The notes below the pieces were generated by a model that saw only the letters and a program-made list of their open reading frames with translations, ran no database searches and was not told where the DNA came from. A program made the translations under genes and the position numbers. From Bacteroidales bacterium (GTDB taxonomy: Bacteria > Bacteroidota > Bacteroidia > Bacteroidales > JAOZMU01): a stretch of DNA of 6,572 bases. This document shows positions 6,390-6,572 of this stretch, one piece after another; positions within the stretch are counted from its first letter, which is position 1; the number at the start of each line of letters is the position of its first letter. The stretch is from positions 2,032 through 8,603 of the forward strand of contig JAOZMU010000116.1 in NCBI GenBank assembly GCA_029934165.1. Direction: 5' to 3'.

Positions 6390-6572
6390 ATGAAAATCAG
6401 ACTGACAGAAGAAATATGGAAAGAGGGGGGTATGTATGTCTCTTATTGCCCCGAACTTGATATCGCGTCATGCGGACAATCAGTTAGGCAGGCAAAAAAA
6501 ATCTGAGAGGTGGTTCTCATAAACATTGAAGAAACGAAAAGGATGTGTACATTTGACCAGTTTCTTGATAAG
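6390..6572 (+). pseudogene. HicB-family antitoxin, interrupted by an in-frame stop; 3' end outside window
   Basis: From ATG 6390 the frame reads MKIRLTEEIWKEGGMYVSYC then PELDIASCGQSVRQAKKI, the typical HicB partial RNase H-like fold (YVSYCPELDIASCG), and stops at TGA 6504-6506 after 38 residues. Translation in the same frame resumes at once with EVVLINIEETKRMCTFDQFLDK to the window edge, which is the expected continuation of a HicB protein. The family normally has A..NL.EA here. Reading the A8 run (6494-6501) with a -1 shift gives NLR before frame is lost, so the intact ancestor probably read AKKNLREVVL. The present sequence is explained by one A lost from the run and two bases lost from a GAGAGA stretch. 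It may be a pseudogene or an assembly/sequencing error at a homopolymer. No hicA toxin precedes it; one could follow outside the window. Confidence 0.75.

Overview
All recognisable genes in this window lie on the + strand. They fall into two blocks. The DNA has moderate GC. The gene families present (TssR/PpkA-like VWA proteins, a 'VWAPRQTGKT' AAA-like ATPase with a C-terminal PD-(D/E)XK domain, UPF0175/DUF3368 and HicB toxin-antitoxin parts) suggest a repeat-rich genome of a Desulfobacterota-like (deltaproteobacterial) or similar environmental bacterium. That assignment rests on gene-family familiarity, not on a marker gene, so it is only a working guess.

Block 1 (1-5690) is a tandem array. 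A VWA-domain gene enters from the left edge (1-1416, 5' end outside the window). It is followed by a second, complete paralogue (1614-3893) with a signal peptide, an N-terminal SH3-like/beta-rich region and the same VWA and C-terminal regions. The two proteins are roughly three-quarters identical over their shared ~465 residues. Each gene is followed by the same kind of spacer (1417-1568 and 3894-4024), which contains a long imperfect inverted repeat. After the second spacer comes an AAA-like ATPase with a PD-(D/E)XK nuclease-like C-terminus (4042-5634). Directly behind the ATPase stop, in another frame, the last ~12-17 codons and stop of a VWA-type gene survive (5637-5690). The simplest reading is that the array once had a third VWA unit and that the ATPase gene now sits where its body was.

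Block 2 (5691-6572) is a toxin-antitoxin graveyard. An intact-looking antitoxin gene joins a Phd/YefM-like N-terminus to a UPF0175 C-terminus (5799-6134). It overlaps by 4 bp the start of a DUF3368 (PIN-like) toxin gene that has lost its middle and has a broken 3' end (6131-6367). Behind that, a HicB-type antitoxin gene (from 6390, running off the right edge) is interrupted by an in-frame TGA next to an A8 run. The short gap 5691-5798 shows no further gene, promoter or terminator that I can support.

The VWA proteins are predicted to be exported and the ATPase to be cytoplasmic, so a shared pathway is not evident. Their association may reflect recombination at the repeats rather than function. 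The strongest novel points are the repeat-bounded VWA array, the orphan VWA tail behind the ATPase, and the centrally deleted toxin beside an intact antitoxin.
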